Assembly (NCBI GenBank): GCA_032139905.1 | Contig: JAQJDB010000006.1 | Location: 1,200,915 to 1,264,914, forward strand | Length of the DNA: 64,000 nt | Direction of reading: 5' to 3' | Source of the DNA: Nitrospira sp. MA-1 | Lineage (GTDB): Bacteria > Nitrospirota > Nitrospiria > Nitrospirales > UBA8639 | Part shown: positions 1-8,586 of the stretch, one piece after another | How the letters are laid out: every line of letters begins with the position of its first letter | How positions within the stretch are numbered: position 1 is the first letter of the stretch | Notes under the pieces: model-generated | Seen by the model: only the letters and a program-made list of their open reading frames with translations | What the model was told of the DNA's origin: nothing | The model's database searches: none | Program-made: the position numbers and the translations under genes

Positions 1-56
1 CTTCTTGCAACCCTGACAAATCTTGGATCGCGTAAGAACTGATTGGAGCGAATGGC

Positions 57-1742
57 ATGAGTACGAATGATCGGCAAATTATTTTTTCATTGGTGGGTGT
101 GGGACGCATTCATCCTCCGAAAAAACAGGTCTTGAAAGATATCTACCTCTCATTTTTTTACGGGGCCAAAATCGGAGTGTTGGGATTGAATGGATCGGGA
201 AAAAGTACGCTCCTCAGAATTATTGCCGGCCTGGATACCAATTATATCGGGAACATTACCTTCTCGAAGGGATATTCCATAGGCCTTTTCGAGCAGGAGC
301 CGTATTTGGAGCCTGGAAAAACGGTGAAGGAAGTCGTTGAGGAAGGGCGGGCCGAGGTTGCCAAGCTGCTCTGGGATTACGAAGAGATCAGTCAAGCTTT
401 TTCGGGAGATGTGAGTCCTGAGGAGATGGAAAAGTTACTTGAGCGGCAGGGGAGACTGCAAGAGCAAATCGAGGCAGTCAATGGGTGGGAATTGGAGCAT
501 CAATTAGAGATCGCTATGGATGCCCTCCGCTGTCCACCTCCGGATACTAAAGTTGACCTCTTGTCCGGCGGCGAACGTCGCAGAGTGGCTTTGTGTCGAT
601 TGTTGATCCAAGAACCAGATATCTTGCTGCTTGACGAGCCCACCAATCATTTAGATGCGGAGACAGTGGGGTGGTTGGAGCAGCATCTTCAGGAATATAA
701 GGGCACGGTGATTGCGGTGACCCATGACCGGTATTTTTTAGATAATGTGGCTGGTTGGATTCTCGAGTTGGACCGTGGGCAAGGTATCCCGTTCCAGGGC
801 AACTATTCTTCATGGTTAGAGCAGAAACAGGCTAGACTGGCCCAGGAAGAAAAGTCCGAGTCGAAACGACAAAAAACTCTGGAGCGGGAACTTGAATGGA
901 TTCGCATGTCTCCCAAGGGTCGTCAGGCTAAGGGGAAGGCCCGTGTGACGAAGTATGAACAATTGGTGAGTGAAGAGCAGAGCCAACAAACTGATGATTT
1001 GGAGATTTATATCCCTTCCGGCCCACGGCTTGGTGATGTTGTGGTGGAAGCCTCCAATCTCTCAAAGAGCTATGGGGATTGTCTGCTATTTGATGGGCTC
1101 TCATTTTCTTTGCCCAAAGGCGGTATCGTTGGTGTAATCGGGCCGAATGGGGCGGGAAAGTCCACCCTGTTTAAAATCATTGCCGGGATGGTTAAACCGG
1201 ATACGGGCGATCTGATTTTGGGTGAAACGGTTACCCTGGGCTATGTCGATCAGAATCGCGAGATTGATGGCAATCTGAATGTCTGGGAATGTATTTCTGA
1301 TGGAAAAGAAACCGTCGCATTAGGGAAAATGGAAGTGAATTCGCGTGGCTATGTGTCACGGTTTAATTTTTCCGGGTCTGATCAACAAAAAATGGTTAAG
1401 GATTTATCCGGTGGAGAACGCAACCGGGTTCATTTAGCCCGCACCCTGAAGGAGGGTGCGAACTTGTTATTACTGGATGAGCCGACGAACGATCTGGATG
1501 TCAATACCCTGCGGGCTTTAGAGGAGGGCTTGAATCATTTCGGGGGGTGTGCGGTGATCAGCAGTCATGACCGATGGTTTCTGGATCGTGTGGCCACCCA
1601 TATTTTAGCCTTTGAAGGGAACAGCCAGGTGAGTTGGTATGAAGGCAATTACAGTGAATATGAGGCTAATCGCAAAAAGCGACTGGGGAAGGCTGCTGAA
1701 CGTCCCCATCAAATCAGATACAGAAAACTGACCAAATCCTGA
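57..1742 (+). CDS. ettA: Energy-dependent translational throttle protein EttA (ABC-F ATPase)
   Basis: A 561-residue soluble ABC-F protein, close to the usual ~555 residues of EttA. Two nucleotide-binding domains are visible. The first has Walker A GLNGSGKST (residues 43-51), signature LLSGGERRRVA and Walker B LLLDEPTNHLD. The second has Walker A GPNGAGKST (Lys368), signature LSGGERNRVHLAR and LLLDEPTNDLD. The charged helical linker between them, around residues 250-320, is the P-site tRNA interaction motif region. EttA family members bind the ribosomal E site and gate entry into elongation according to the ATP/ADP ratio. There is no membrane segment, so it is not a transporter. The start at 57 follows a weak GGAG at 46-49; an ATG at 52 is out of frame. 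The stop is followed at once by a small membrane protein gene on the same strand. Confidence 0.95.
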   Translation: MSTNDRQIIFSLVGVGRIHPPKKQVLKDIYLSFFYGAKIGVLGLNGSGKSTLLRIIAGLDTNYIGNITFSKGYSIGLFEQEPYLEPGKTVKEVVEEGRAEVAKLLWDYEEISQAFSGDVSPEEMEKLLERQGRLQEQIEAVNGWELEHQLEIAMDALRCPPPDTKVDLLSGGERRRVALCRLLIQEPDILLLDEPTNHLDAETVGWLEQHLQEYKGTVIAVTHDRYFLDNVAGWILELDRGQGIPFQGNYSSWLEQKQARLAQEEKSESKRQKTLERELEWIRMSPKGRQAKGKARVTKYEQLVSEEQSQQTDDLEIYIPSGPRLGDVVVEASNLSKSYGDCLLFDGLSFSLPKGGIVGVIGPNGAGKSTLFKIIAGMVKPDTGDLILGETVTLGYVDQNREIDGNLNVWECISDGKETVALGKMEVNSRGYVSRFNFSGSDQQKMVKDLSGGERNRVHLARTLKEGANLLLLDEPTNDLDVNTLRALEEGLNHFGGCAVISSHDRWFLDRVATHILAFEGNSQVSWYEGNYSEYEANRKKRLGKAAERPHQIRYRKLTKS

Positions 1743-1752
1743 TGGTTTGAGG

Positions 1753-2019
1753 ATGTCAAAAGAACCTGTCCATATGCCATCTTCCTCAGAGAAGTCTCCT
1801 CCCGTTGCAAGATCGAGCGGGAAATCTGGTTCCATCATGATTGCCAGAGTTATAGGGATTCTGTGTGTCGCGGTAGGGTTTATGTTGGGTATTCAGGGAT
1901 TAGAACATCCTGGCTCTCCCATGCTTCCGACCGCGTTAGGGATGATTGCGACAGGCTTAGTCGCCCAAGTGTTCGCTTTAGTGAAGGCTTGTTTTGCAGG
2001 TTCACAGGGCAAGGGGTGA
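1753..2019 (+). CDS. Small two-helix membrane protein, unknown function
   Basis: An 88-residue protein with a hydrophilic Ser/Pro-rich N-terminus and two hydrophobic stretches: IARVIGILCVAVGFMLGI and, after a short polar turn, MLPTALGMIATGLVAQVFAL. It should be an inner-membrane hairpin. No family is recognised. The ATG at 1753 is preferred over an in-frame TTG at 1747, but neither has a well-spaced ribosome binding site, and the ATG at 1774 is also possible. It lies 10 bases after ettA and its stop overlaps the start of the next lipoprotein gene (TGATG), so the two are probably translated together. Confidence 0.6.
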   Translation: MSKEPVHMPSSSEKSPPVARSSGKSGSIMIARVIGILCVAVGFMLGIQGLEHPGSPMLPTALGMIATGLVAQVFALVKACFAGSQGKG

Positions 2020-2471
2020 TGGCTGAATCATCTGGGGGCATGTCGCCTCATCGTTTTAATGTGAACCTATTTATTCCAGGTCTGGTCCTCATGCTCTGTC
2101 TTGGACTCGTTGCCTGTTCTCACTGGCGCGATAGCTATTTCGACGATGGCGTGGGGGAGTTAACGCAGGCGGATATCCAAGCGAAGTTGGGGAAACCTCA
2201 TATGGTCAAAGATCCATTGCTTTCAGACAAGACCACTTGGACCTACAGATTTGCCATGTCTGAAAGTGAATTGGATCCGTCTGGAGTAAAGGCCTTAGGC
2301 AAGCAGGCTGGAAGCCTGATGGGTGGGGCTCAAGGTGGCCCACGTGAAAAGGTGTTTTGTTTTATGTATATTTTGACCTTTGATAAAGAGGGGATCCTGC
2401 GTCAATGGGAGCGGGATGTCTGTCCAATTCCCCAACCTCCCGATCCATTTCAGAGTGGTCTTTCCGGGTAA
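2019..2471 (+). CDS. Lipoprotein with SmpA/OmlA-like domain
   Basis: A 150-residue protein with a lipoprotein signal (hydrophobic core PGLVLMLCLGL, then lipobox LVAC). The mature part has an assignment pattern DIQAKLGKPHMVKDP, then a WTYRF strand, and later YILTFDKEGILRQWERD. This order (helix with LGxP, W-x-Y strand, hydrophobic strand ending FDxxG) resembles the SmpA/OmlA (BamE-like) fold of outer-membrane-associated lipoproteins. This is a resemblance by eye, not a confirmed hit. The start ATG overlaps the previous stop codon by one base. A second in-frame ATG at 2040 (MSPHRF) would give a shorter signal peptide. Confidence 0.65.
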   Translation: MAESSGGMSPHRFNVNLFIPGLVLMLCLGLVACSHWRDSYFDDGVGELTQADIQAKLGKPHMVKDPLLSDKTTWTYRFAMSESELDPSGVKALGKQAGSLMGGAQGGPREKVFCFMYILTFDKEGILRQWERDVCPIPQPPDPFQSGLSG

Positions 2472-2557
2472 GTTTGGTCCTATATATAGTAAGTGATGAA
2501 TAAATCCTCAAGAGGTGAGGTCATTCTTTTTACAAGAGAATTGATGGGATTAATCGT

Positions 2558-2902
2558 ATGAGCGTGCATAAAAGCGGAGCTTTTCTTCAACAATGTTTCT
2601 CCGTACACCCGCTGTGCCTGAATGTTAAACTTGTTTCTCCCCCGCAAATTGTCGGGGTGCTTTGTACGAATTGTCAGATGCGCCATCGTTTGACCCTTCC
2701 CGAAGCGTCGGTATCCTCAGAAGAGACTACCGGAATTGATAGCCATGAACTACTTCGGCTTCAAGAATGTGTTCAGAGCCATCCCAAAGAGGTCAGGGTC
2801 AGCTTGGTTCATATCGAACAGTCTGCCGTAGAATTCAGATGTGGGTCCTGTCATTGCAACTATGCGTTGAATGTGGCCCTATTTGAAACCCATCAATCCT
2901 GA
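2558..2902 (+). CDS. Hypothetical protein with two CxxC pairs (zinc-ribbon-like)
   Basis: A 114-residue soluble protein of no recognised family. It has a CTNC pair near residue 36 and a CGSC pair near residue 97. Together they could form one zinc-binding ribbon around the acidic middle of the protein. No signal peptide or membrane helix is seen. The ribosome binding site before the ATG is poor. It is the last gene of the rightward run that begins at ettA, with a strong terminator about 340 bases downstream. Confidence 0.5.
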   Translation: MSVHKSGAFLQQCFSVHPLCLNVKLVSPPQIVGVLCTNCQMRHRLTLPEASVSSEETTGIDSHELLRLQECVQSHPKEVRVSLVHIEQSAVEFRCGSCHCNYALNVALFETHQS

Positions 2903-3240
2903 CTGATCTTTTTCTAGAATTTGTTCCCGTCCCTTATCAAATTCTTGTTGGTTGCCCCACAGCAGTTTTCCAATGAGGAGCGTTCTGAGAAGGACCGAAG
3001 GGAAACAATTCCGGATTGGGGATATTCAACATATCTGTCCGTGCCCTCCCCCCTCGCGCTCAATTCCGAGGACCTATTTCCTTCTGGCTTTTTATCGTCT
3101 CAGGACGTTTGCCATTCTGACCGTAGACCGAATCATTACACAGTCCTGCTTAATAGAAATGCTGCATTATGAGCCATAAGACGGACTTGCCAGATCAGAA
3201 ATTGTCAGGGGAGACGAGGACAAGGAATGGATGAATCACG
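2903..3240. other. Intergenic region without a convincing gene
   Basis: Short open frames here (for example 2921-3172) have no ribosome binding site and a composition (Pro/Ser/Arg-rich, no domain) typical of chance frames. Nothing else is seen before the terminator at 3241. Confidence 0.6.
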
Positions 3241-3278
3241 GGCAGCGCCACACTTGTGTGGCGCTGCCTCAGTTTTTT
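3241..3278 (+). terminator. Intrinsic terminator between convergent genes
   Basis: GGCAGCGCCACAC (3241-3253) is exactly complementary to GTGTGGCGCTGCC (3256-3268), leaving a two-base centre (in practice a 4-base loop). It is followed by TCAG and a run of six T on the + strand. It should stop rightward transcription from the ettA side. The same stem would lie just after the stop of the leftward peroxiredoxin gene, but no T run follows it on that strand. Confidence 0.85.
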
Positions 3279-3286
3279 GGGGGGCT

Positions 3287-3922
3287 CTAGCGGTTGGGTT
3301 GCGGGGTGAAGCGAAGATAGGGTTTCACCGCACGATGACCTTTAGGAAATAGTGCGGGGATTTCTGCATCCGTCACAGCGGGCGTGATGATACAGTCTTC
3401 TCCGTCTTTCCAATTTGCCGGGGTGGCAACTTTATGTTTGGCGGTTAGTTGCAGTGAGTCAATCACACGAAGAATTTCATTGAAATTTCTGCCAGTTGAG
3501 GCGGGATAGGTCAGGGTTAATTTGACTTTTTTATCTGGTCCGATCACGAACACCGAGCGAACGGTCATATTGTCGAGGGCATTGGGATGAATCATGTCAT
3601 AGAGATTCGCGACCTTTTTTTCTGGATCGGCAATAATGGGATAACTCACCGTGCAGTGTTGAGTTTCATTAATGTCCTTGACCCAGCCATTATGAGAGTC
3701 GAGCGGATCCACGCTGATAGCCAACACTTTCACGTTTCGTTTTTTAAACTCCTCTGTCATGTTCGCCATTGTTCCCAATTCCGTGGTGCAAACCGGAGTG
3801 AAATCCTTGGGATGCGAAAAAAGTATGCCCCACCCGTCCCCAAGCCATTCATGAAAATTCACGGTGCCTTGCGTCGTTTCTGCTGTAAAATTTGGTGCTT
3901 CATCTCCAAGACGTATTGCCAT
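3287..3922 (-). CDS. 1-Cys peroxiredoxin (Prx6 subfamily)
   Basis: A 211-residue cytosolic thiol peroxidase that reduces hydrogen peroxide and organic hydroperoxides. The N-terminal AhpC/TSA domain has the active-site segment DFTPVCTTE, with peroxidatic Cys45. Residues SHPKDFTPVC and the C-terminal extension after residue 160 match the Prx6-type (1-Cys) branch rather than AhpC, and length fits (about 215). Other cysteines lie near residue 89 and in EDCIITP near residue 175, the latter typical of this branch. A GGGAGAG ribosome binding site lies 7-8 bases before the ATG. It is a single-gene unit. Confidence 0.92.
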   Translation of the reverse strand: MAIRLGDEAPNFTAETTQGTVNFHEWLGDGWGILFSHPKDFTPVCTTELGTMANMTEEFKKRNVKVLAISVDPLDSHNGWVKDINETQHCTVSYPIIADPEKKVANLYDMIHPNALDNMTVRSVFVIGPDKKVKLTLTYPASTGRNFNEILRVIDSLQLTAKHKVATPANWKDGEDCIITPAVTDAEIPALFPKGHRAVKPYLRFTPQPNR

Positions 3923-4171
3923 ATTATTTCTCTCCCATTATGAATAAAGTGAGTAATATATCTCTGCGGTAGAAAACCCGCGAGAAAATTGGTCGGCTCC
4001 TATTGGGAATTTCCTCAAAAAATTCAGAGGCATTTTAGTGTAAGACAGTTCCCGTTATATGGTCAACTTGGGTCGAAATGCTCTAAGGTAAGCCCGTTTA
4101 ATTGAGACATGGACTTTTTCCCCACCCATTATCATATAAGAATAACAAATTAAGAAGGAGTACAAGAGGTT

Positions 4172-4660
4172 ATGGCTGAGTCATCATTTCAGGTCGCGAT
4201 TATCATGGGGAGTCAATCGGATTGGGAAATAATGCAGTTGGCCAGTGAGACGCTTACTAAGCTGCATATTATCCATGAGAGTCGGGTCCTTTCTGCGCAT
4301 AGGGCTCCGGATGTTTTGATGGAGTTTATTAGTGAGGCGGAATCTTGTGGAGTGCAGGTGCTTATTGCCGGGGCTGGGGGGGCAGCCCAATTAGCCGGAG
4401 TGATTGCGGCGAAAACCCAATTGCCTGTGTTGGGTGTTCCCATGCAATCAAAGTCCTTGCAAGGCCTCGACTCCCTCTTGTCGATTATTCAAATGCCCAG
4501 AGGTATTCCTGTAGGAACCTTGGCGATAGGGAGCGCGGGTGCCGTGAATGCGGCGCTGTTGGCTGCTGCGATTTTAGCATTGGCAGATGATTCCCTCTCT
4601 AGACGGTTACAAGCGTATCGAGAAGAACAAACGCGTTCGGTATTAGCCGAACAGTTGTGA
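4172..4660 (+). CDS. purE: N5-carboxyaminoimidazole ribonucleotide mutase PurE (class I)
   Basis: A 162-residue cytosolic enzyme of purine synthesis that converts N5-CAIR to CAIR. Signature segments are [10 protein letters not shown] near the N-terminus (phosphate-binding), the SAHRAPD motif with the catalytic histidine, and the glycine-rich [16 protein letters not shown]. Length matches the ~160-residue class I octameric enzyme. A good AAGGAG lies 12 bases before the ATG. The usual partner purK (N5-CAIR synthetase) is not adjacent. Confidence 0.95.
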   Translation: MAESSFQVAIIMGSQSDWEIMQLASETLTKLHIIHESRVLSAHRAPDVLMEFISEAESCGVQVLIAGAGGAAQLAGVIAAKTQLPVLGVPMQSKSLQGLDSLLSIIQMPRGIPVGTLAIGSAGAVNAALLAAAILALADDSLSRRLQAYREEQTRSVLAEQL

Positions 4661-4934
4661 GTGTCGGTGGAGAATTTCGCAAATAGTTTGCGAAAAAAGG
4701 TGTATGACAACAGGCAGGGCGCTTGATGAGGAGAGTGCATAGAAGCCTCCCGAACCAGAGTGTTGGATATCATGTCCGGCTGCCCGATATTGACAAGGCA
4801 ACCCATCCCAGAATTGGGAGGGATGAGTACCACGATGTAAATCGCCTTTCTTGAATCCGAAGAGGAAAGACATTCTGTCTGACCAGACGAGTTACGAGTC
4901 ATCTCATCACGTTTTGATGGTCGTGGCGTCCATT

Positions 4935-5192
4935 TTAGTTTTTTACATCGTCGATCCTTTCAAATCTGCAGACTAGTTTTCCCTCCATTTCAATTTTCTC
5001 ACAGAACATCTTGGCCGGTCTGACCCAAAGGCCGCAATCGCCATAGAGTGCGCGGTAGACCACGAGCTCTTCTTCTGTTTCGGAATGTTTGGCGACGCCA
5101 ATGACCTGGTATTCTTTCCCTTTATAGTGACGATATCTACCGGGTTGAATCGTTGGGAGTTGCTGGTCTTGAGGCGAGTGTGATGTGTCCAT
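4935..5192 (-). CDS. DUF1653 family protein
   Basis: An 85-residue protein. The segment PGRYRHYKGKEYQVIGVAKH, followed by EELVVYRALYGDCGLWVRP and FERID, is the characteristic DUF1653 domain, a small beta-rich domain of unknown role. An open frame extends upstream to 5360 but overlaps the methyltransferase gene and lacks the domain, so the ATG at 5192 is chosen. It would be cotranscribed with the RNA methyltransferase gene that ends 71 bases upstream. Confidence 0.8.
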   Translation of the reverse strand: MDTSHSPQDQQLPTIQPGRYRHYKGKEYQVIGVAKHSETEEELVVYRALYGDCGLWVRPAKMFCEKIEMEGKLVCRFERIDDVKN

Positions 5193-5263
5193 AAGGCGAA
5201 TGGGTGTTGTTCTGTTCGAATGGTGCCACAACCGGTTACGAAGTACGGTCCGATCGCCATTGG

Positions 5264-6031
5264 TTAGTCCTGTGAGTGGTATTGGCGATAGGCATAGAGG
5301 GCGATACTTCCTGCGACTGTGGCATTTAATGGGATCGAGGGATGGATTTGAGGAATACACAGGCGTTCCGAAAACTGAAAGGGTGGCACACCGACGCCTT
5401 CCTCTCCAATAAGGAGTCGGACATGCTTAGACCATTTCACGGTAGAGATATTTGTCCCGTGCAAATCTAAAGCGGTAATCCATTGCAATGTGTCAGGAGC
5501 ATTCAGGTCGGTAATGGAGTCTGCCCATTGTAACGACTGGACAAATACCGCGCCGCTACTGGCACGAATGACCTTCGGGTGGAAGGGGTGAACGGCTTCC
5601 TGAAGCAACACCACCGTTCGCACGTCAAACGCTCGACAGCACCGGAGTAAGGCCCCCAGGTTCCCAGGGTCTCCAATTGGACACAAGACTTCCAATCCGT
5701 TTGGAGATCGGCTTAGATTTGCCTGAGACATTTCGGGAACGCCGCAGACCAGGAGCGGTTCTTTCGTTCCAAACACGTCCAATTCCTGAAACAGGGAATG
5801 AGACAGTTGATAGGGGATGGCCTGAGATGGGAGGTCCTCTCTGTAGCTCCACGATGGGGGAAGTAAGATTTCATGGACCGTCACCTCAGAATTCGATCCG
5901 ATTTCCTTTCGGAGTTTATGCCCAGAAACAAGGCAGAGGCGATGCCGTTTAATCCCATGAGAGTCAAGTAATGATACCCATCGCTTGAAGTGGGCATTTT
6001 GTCTACTGGAGATCGGGTGTGGTTGATTCAC
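5264..6031 (-). CDS. SpoU/TrmH-family RNA 2'-O-methyltransferase
   Basis: A 255-residue RNA methyltransferase using SAM. The N-terminal substrate-binding part (residues 1-110) is followed by the SPOUT knot domain. Its motifs are GDPGNLGALLRCCRAF (motif 1), VIRASSGA, LIGEEGVGVP (motif 2) and LNATVAGSIALY (motif 3). This arrangement fits RlmB/TsnR-like rRNA or tRNA ribose methylases; the exact target cannot be told from sequence. The second asparagine-containing motif has Ala-Gly where many members have Ala-Ala, a mild variation. DUF1653 follows on the same strand. Confidence 0.9.
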   Translation of the reverse strand: MNQPHPISSRQNAHFKRWVSLLDSHGIKRHRLCLVSGHKLRKEIGSNSEVTVHEILLPPSWSYREDLPSQAIPYQLSHSLFQELDVFGTKEPLLVCGVPEMSQANLSRSPNGLEVLCPIGDPGNLGALLRCCRAFDVRTVVLLQEAVHPFHPKVIRASSGAVFVQSLQWADSITDLNAPDTLQWITALDLHGTNISTVKWSKHVRLLIGEEGVGVPPFQFSERLCIPQIHPSIPLNATVAGSIALYAYRQYHSQD

Positions 6032-6254
6032 GAGCCTTTAGAGAAATTGGAGTGAACGAGGTAAACGGGGATCAAGAAATCCCTTTAGCCCTACTGTTTG
6101 TAGCTATTGGGAGAGAGCATAACAAAAAGTGACTCAAGAGACCTAGAGTAAATGCCGATAACTGAATGAAACAGTTACCCCGCTCGGCCCATGCATTCGC
6201 TGGATGTTTGACTGAAACACATATAGGCAGAAGTGACTTGAAGAGGAGGACGAC

Positions 6255-7406
6255 ATGTTAGGATCTTGGTCCATTGGGAAAAAAGATCAATCTGCTAATG
6301 GGTCCCAAAAGGAGCAAGACGCAAACGAATCTAGGCCTACAGGAGAATCGGGAGAATCCGACAAGGCTGCAGAAACCTTAGCCAGGGTTTTGCGATGTCT
6401 GGGCCGTCATGCGATTGAACTAGACCACCTTTCGGAAGATGAGATAGAAAAGGAGTTTGAACGGTGGGCGAGACATGTATTGGTGGGTGCCCAGATCGGC
6501 GACGAGACAAAAAAAGGGGATGCAAGCCCACGACGGGATTGGGGGGCACTCACTCAATTTGTCAATGGCCATCGTCAACAGGAAAAATCCTATGTGACAC
6601 GCAATCTTCAAGATATGCGAAATGTTCTTTGCGAATTTACCAATATCATGGGACGCACATTTGTGGAGGATCAGGAAACTGATCAACAAGTATCCAATCA
6701 TTTGGGCCAATTACGTACGGCAATCGAGGACGGTTCTTTACAGGATGTGAAACAAGCCCTCTTGGCTGTGGTTGAAGGTATCAGTGCTCTTGTGGATGAA
6801 CGAAAAGAACGTCAGCAACAACGCTTGGAAAGTCTTGGAGAAAAATTGCGTGTTGTTGAAGAGGAGCTGGGTGGCGCACGAAAGCTCATGACGCTGGATG
6901 CTCTCACTCAACTCTATAACCGCGGAGCGTTGGATCTTCAATTAGAGCGAACAGCCGGCATGAGTTTCTTCTCCGGGACGTTGGCCTGTATTTTAATGGT
7001 TGATGTCGATCATTTTAAGCATGTCAACGATACCTATGGCCATCCGGCAGGCGATGTGGTGTTACAGCAACTGGCGAAGCGCCTGGTGTCGACCTTTCCC
7101 AGAAAAACCGATTTTATTGCCAGATATGGAGGGGAGGAGTTTTGTGTTTTGCTTCAGGGAGCCGGAGAGGAACTGAGCCAGCGATTGGGTGAGCGTCTGT
7201 TGGATGCTGTGAGAAGAGAGGAATTTTCCTACCAAGACATCACTATTCCGGTCACGGCATCGATCGGATTGGCAGAGTTACTCCCTGGGGAAACCGTGTT
7301 CTCATGGATAGAACGTGCAGATCGTGCGTTGTACCGGGCAAAGGACAACGGGCGGAATCAATTGTGTCTGGCAACTGATAATGTTGGAGTGGGGAAGAAA
7401 GACTGA
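6255..7406 (+). CDS. Diguanylate cyclase with N-terminal helical region (GGDEF)
   Basis: A 383-residue soluble protein that makes cyclic di-GMP from two GTP. Residues 1-200 are polar and helical, ending in a coiled coil (residues ~180-215) that probably mediates dimerisation or sensing. The cyclase domain begins at DALTQLYNRGALD and has the active-site loop GGEEF (292-296). An inhibitory I-site RKTD (283-286) sits exactly five residues before it, so product inhibition is expected. The metal-binding segment is MVDVDHFKHVNDTYGH. AGGAGG precedes the ATG at good spacing. It is convergent with the HDOD gene, 26 bases apart. Confidence 0.93.
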   Translation: MLGSWSIGKKDQSANGSQKEQDANESRPTGESGESDKAAETLARVLRCLGRHAIELDHLSEDEIEKEFERWARHVLVGAQIGDETKKGDASPRRDWGALTQFVNGHRQQEKSYVTRNLQDMRNVLCEFTNIMGRTFVEDQETDQQVSNHLGQLRTAIEDGSLQDVKQALLAVVEGISALVDERKERQQQRLESLGEKLRVVEEELGGARKLMTLDALTQLYNRGALDLQLERTAGMSFFSGTLACILMVDVDHFKHVNDTYGHPAGDVVLQQLAKRLVSTFPRKTDFIARYGGEEFCVLLQGAGEELSQRLGERLLDAVRREEFSYQDITIPVTASIGLAELLPGETVFSWIERADRALYRAKDNGRNQLCLATDNVGVGKKD

Positions 7407-7432
7407 GTCAAAATGGTAGGTATGAGCTTCGT

Positions 7433-8419
7433 TTAGCCGAATAATTGAGGATCAGTAGAGCTCAGTTGTTGTAAGGCTAATTGATGGATGTGGGCCATGT
7501 CTTCAAAGTTCCCAATCCGGCTGTGGAAAAAACTGGCAATTTGTGGAATTCCCGCCATGATGTGCCCCAGAATCGGTTCCCAGTCTTCCGGTTGAACGGT
7601 TAAGCGCCCCTGACTGTTCTTCTGGGCTGAGGCAATGGCAGCGTTGGTATCGGGATTGGTCCAGATGTCCGCAATGATACCGGAGAGTGCAACGGTATCT
7701 ACTAGAGGCTGAAAGTCCAACGGAGTCTCAAATAATTCAGGTGTATGGCTATAGAGAATGGCCATCTGAAACTCCTCAGGAAGTTGCCAATGCTGGGCCA
7801 GCCAGGCTCCCACCTGTGAATGATCGACTCCCAAGTGTTCAAGTTCATACTGGTGTAATGTGGCATGATTGTCCTGATTGTGTTCCTGGAGGGAAGCAAT
7901 TTCACCCGAGGCCACCTCGTTTAATGCTAAGAGGCCGATATCCTGAAGCAGGGCACCAAGAAACATGAGTTCTACGTCCGGAAAAGAAAAGTGTTTTCCA
8001 ATGGCACGAGCTGCCACACTGGCCAGAATGGATCGCCGCCAAAATTTTACATGGTCAATCCCGGAAGTTGAGACCTCTTTCATATCTTTGATTAAACGAT
8101 AAAAGCAAAAAGACAAAGCCAGATTGGCGATCGTTGAAAATCCAAGCAGAGTCACGGCCTGTCCGATGCTGGTCACCTTGTGTCGAGATCCACCGTAATA
8201 CCCCGAATTCGCCATAAATAAAATTTGAGCGGCCATTCCTGGATCCTGGCTTATGATCGTGGCCAATTCTGAGGCATCAGTTTTTTCATTTTGGCACATT
8301 TTGAGAATGGTCGAGGCCAGGGGAGACAAAATGGGCAAGGATTTACAGCCTTTTATCCTCTCAAAAATCGTGGAACGCTCTTCGTCTTGAACGGGATCTA
8401 ATGGAAGTGTGAGTTGCAT
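7433..8419 (-). CDS. HDOD domain protein
   Basis: A 328-residue soluble signalling protein. The HDOD domain covers roughly residues 20-230: LPILSPLASTILKMCQN, then IISQDPGMAAQILFMANS and SIGQAVTLLGFSTIANLAL. These are hallmarks of this catalytically inactive HD-like domain. HDOD proteins are common partners of c-di-GMP, chemotaxis or stress pathways but no enzyme activity is assigned. A histidine in the region LEHLGVDHSQVGAWLAQHW recalls the ancestral HD site. It is monocistronic and convergent with the diguanylate cyclase, which suggests but does not show a shared pathway. Confidence 0.88.
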   Translation of the reverse strand: MQLTLPLDPVQDEERSTIFERIKGCKSLPILSPLASTILKMCQNEKTDASELATIISQDPGMAAQILFMANSGYYGGSRHKVTSIGQAVTLLGFSTIANLALSFCFYRLIKDMKEVSTSGIDHVKFWRRSILASVAARAIGKHFSFPDVELMFLGALLQDIGLLALNEVASGEIASLQEHNQDNHATLHQYELEHLGVDHSQVGAWLAQHWQLPEEFQMAILYSHTPELFETPLDFQPLVDTVALSGIIADIWTNPDTNAAIASAQKNSQGRLTVQPEDWEPILGHIMAGIPQIASFFHSRIGNFEDMAHIHQLALQQLSSTDPQLFG

Positions 8420-8586
8420 GAAAGAATCCTAGTGAAATGAAAAAAAAGCGATAGAGATTAAAACTTCGTTGCCTCTTTAACGTCTTTCCTTTTTTCGGTC
8501 AAAACAAGGCATGGCTTAAGCAGGGTCCCCATAGATTCATGGGGGAATATGGGGTGATGACGTATCTGTCATATTTTTCGGCATCA

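Noticed and set aside
2921..3172. 83-residue open frame
   Set aside because: Pro/Ser-rich chance composition, no ribosome binding site, overlapping frames equally open.
4489..4902. 137-residue minus-strand frame overlapping the end of purE
   Set aside because: Mostly antisense to purE, no domain or start signal.
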